DNA from: Ascidiaceihabitans donghaensis
Lineage (GTDB): Bacteria; Pseudomonadota; Alphaproteobacteria; Rhodobacterales; Rhodobacteraceae
Length of the DNA: 64,000 nucleotides
Assembly: GCF_900302465.1 (NCBI RefSeq)
Contig: NZ_OMOR01000001.1
Coordinates: 310,001 to 374,000 of the forward strand
Reading direction: 5' to 3'
Below the pieces are notes generated by a model. It saw only the letters and a program-made list of their open reading frames with translations. It made no database searches and was not told the origin of the DNA. Positions 63,622 through 64,000 of the stretch are shown here, piece by piece. The first letter of the stretch is position 1; the number at the start of each line of letters is the position of its first letter. A program made the translations under genes and the position numbers.

Positions 63622-63969
63622 ATGCAACACGTAAAACTATCTGACAGAGAATTAAAGGTCTTACTGGCTATCCTGCGCTGCGGTGCGGACGCATATGGGC
63701 CGCGCATTGGCCAGAAGCTGGAAGAACACACAGGCGAGCGTCTTTCCTTAGGCGCGTTGCATTCCGCGTTGGAGCGTCTGGAAGACCGCGGCCTTGTTGG
63801 CAGTCATATGGGCGAGGCGACGGCTGTGCGGGGCGGGCGGCGCAAGCGGATGTATGAGGTGAAGGCCGAAGGGCAGATCGCCGTACAGCATGCGGTGTCG
63901 GTGATTGGGCGCATGGCGCAAGGGGTTGTTTCGCCATTAGATGAAGTAAGCGAAGGAGGCGCGATATGA
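63622..63969 (+). CDS. PadR-family transcriptional regulator
   Basis: The 115-residue protein has the PadR winged HTH (VLLAILRCGADAYGPRIGQKL, LGALHSALERLEDRGLV) and the RKRMYEVKAEG wing. The start is preceded by CAGGAGA. It overlaps the next gene by four bases (ATGA). That arrangement is common for a PadR regulator controlling the membrane protein gene behind it. Confidence 0.9.
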   Translation: MQHVKLSDRELKVLLAILRCGADAYGPRIGQKLEEHTGERLSLGALHSALERLEDRGLVGSHMGEATAVRGGRRKRMYEVKAEGQIAVQHAVSVIGRMAQGVVSPLDEVSEGGAI

Positions 63970-64000
63970 GACTGAGATTGCCAGCGCGGATGCGTAAGTA
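63966..64000 (+). CDS. Start of the gene after padR, cut by the window edge
   Basis: Only the first codons are seen (MRLRLPARMRK). It overlaps padR by four bases. The product cannot be identified. PadR-coupled genes of this layout often encode membrane proteins or permeases. Confidence 0.45.
   Translation, partial: MRLRLPARMRK

Overview
The window looks like the chromosome or a large replicon of a marine alphaproteobacterium of the Rhodobacteraceae (Roseobacter group). This rests on the gene content: a glpVPQST-type glycerol ABC operon with a DUF2160 gene, an imelysin/di-haem oxidoreductase/DUF1513 iron cluster, a cobalamin-riboswitch transporter, a vanadium haloperoxidase, an alphaproteobacterial flgE-flgK-flgL-flgI order with motB nearby, and heavy use of ATGA/TGATG start-stop overlaps. 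No rRNA, tRNA, CRISPR array or complete insertion sequence is visible.

Region A (1-9.9 kb) is accessory DNA. It has the 3' end of a type III methyltransferase, its overlapping restriction subunit, a convergent XRE regulator, a secreted polysaccharide lyase-like protein, small unknown genes, a possible replication-initiator-like protein, a large ABC-type ATPase with a PrrC/RloC-like layout, and a serine resolvase. It reads as a defence or mobile island.

Region B (10-19.3 kb) is a metal-resistance island. A MerR regulator and merF are followed by a GDCCVxC protein. A copper operon (cytochrome c, CopC, CopD, multicopper oxidase, cytochrome c) and a glutaredoxin-MauE fusion share CueR-type promoters with an adjacent CueR-like regulator. 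A transglutaminase-CDF-methyltransferase operon sits opposite a PbrR/CadR-like regulator. All four target promoters have the 19-bp spacer typical of MerR-family activation.

Region C (19.3-23.1 kb) has a gene-free convergent intergenic stretch that could encode a short iron-regulated RNA. Next to it is a BtuCDF-like ABC transporter operon with DUF1636, led by a cobalamin riboswitch.

Region D (23.2-35.8 kb) seems to be an amine catabolism locus. On the minus strand are a flavin monooxygenase, RidA, a DUF1028 protein, a LysR regulator, a dimethylamine/trimethylamine dehydrogenase-like flavoenzyme with an altered substrate bowl, and a PLP decarboxylase. On the plus strand are PotABCD, an acetylpolyamine amidohydrolase and a truncated amidase. 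An 8-bp motif recurs in the promoters of both halves.

Region E (36-41 kb) is a four-gene periplasmic iron cluster. Region F (41-52.4 kb) is the GlpR-controlled glycerol regulon: glpR, glpD, glpSTPQ, DUF2160, glpV, glpK and an iron-ADH homologue. The two glycerol ATPases carry complementary defects that point to one active ATP site. Region G (52.4-57.4 kb) has a lone phnM, an unknown membrane protein and a vanadium haloperoxidase. Region H (57.5-63.4 kb) is flagellar (flgI, flgL, flgK, flgE, motB). The window ends in a PadR regulator and the first codons of the next gene.
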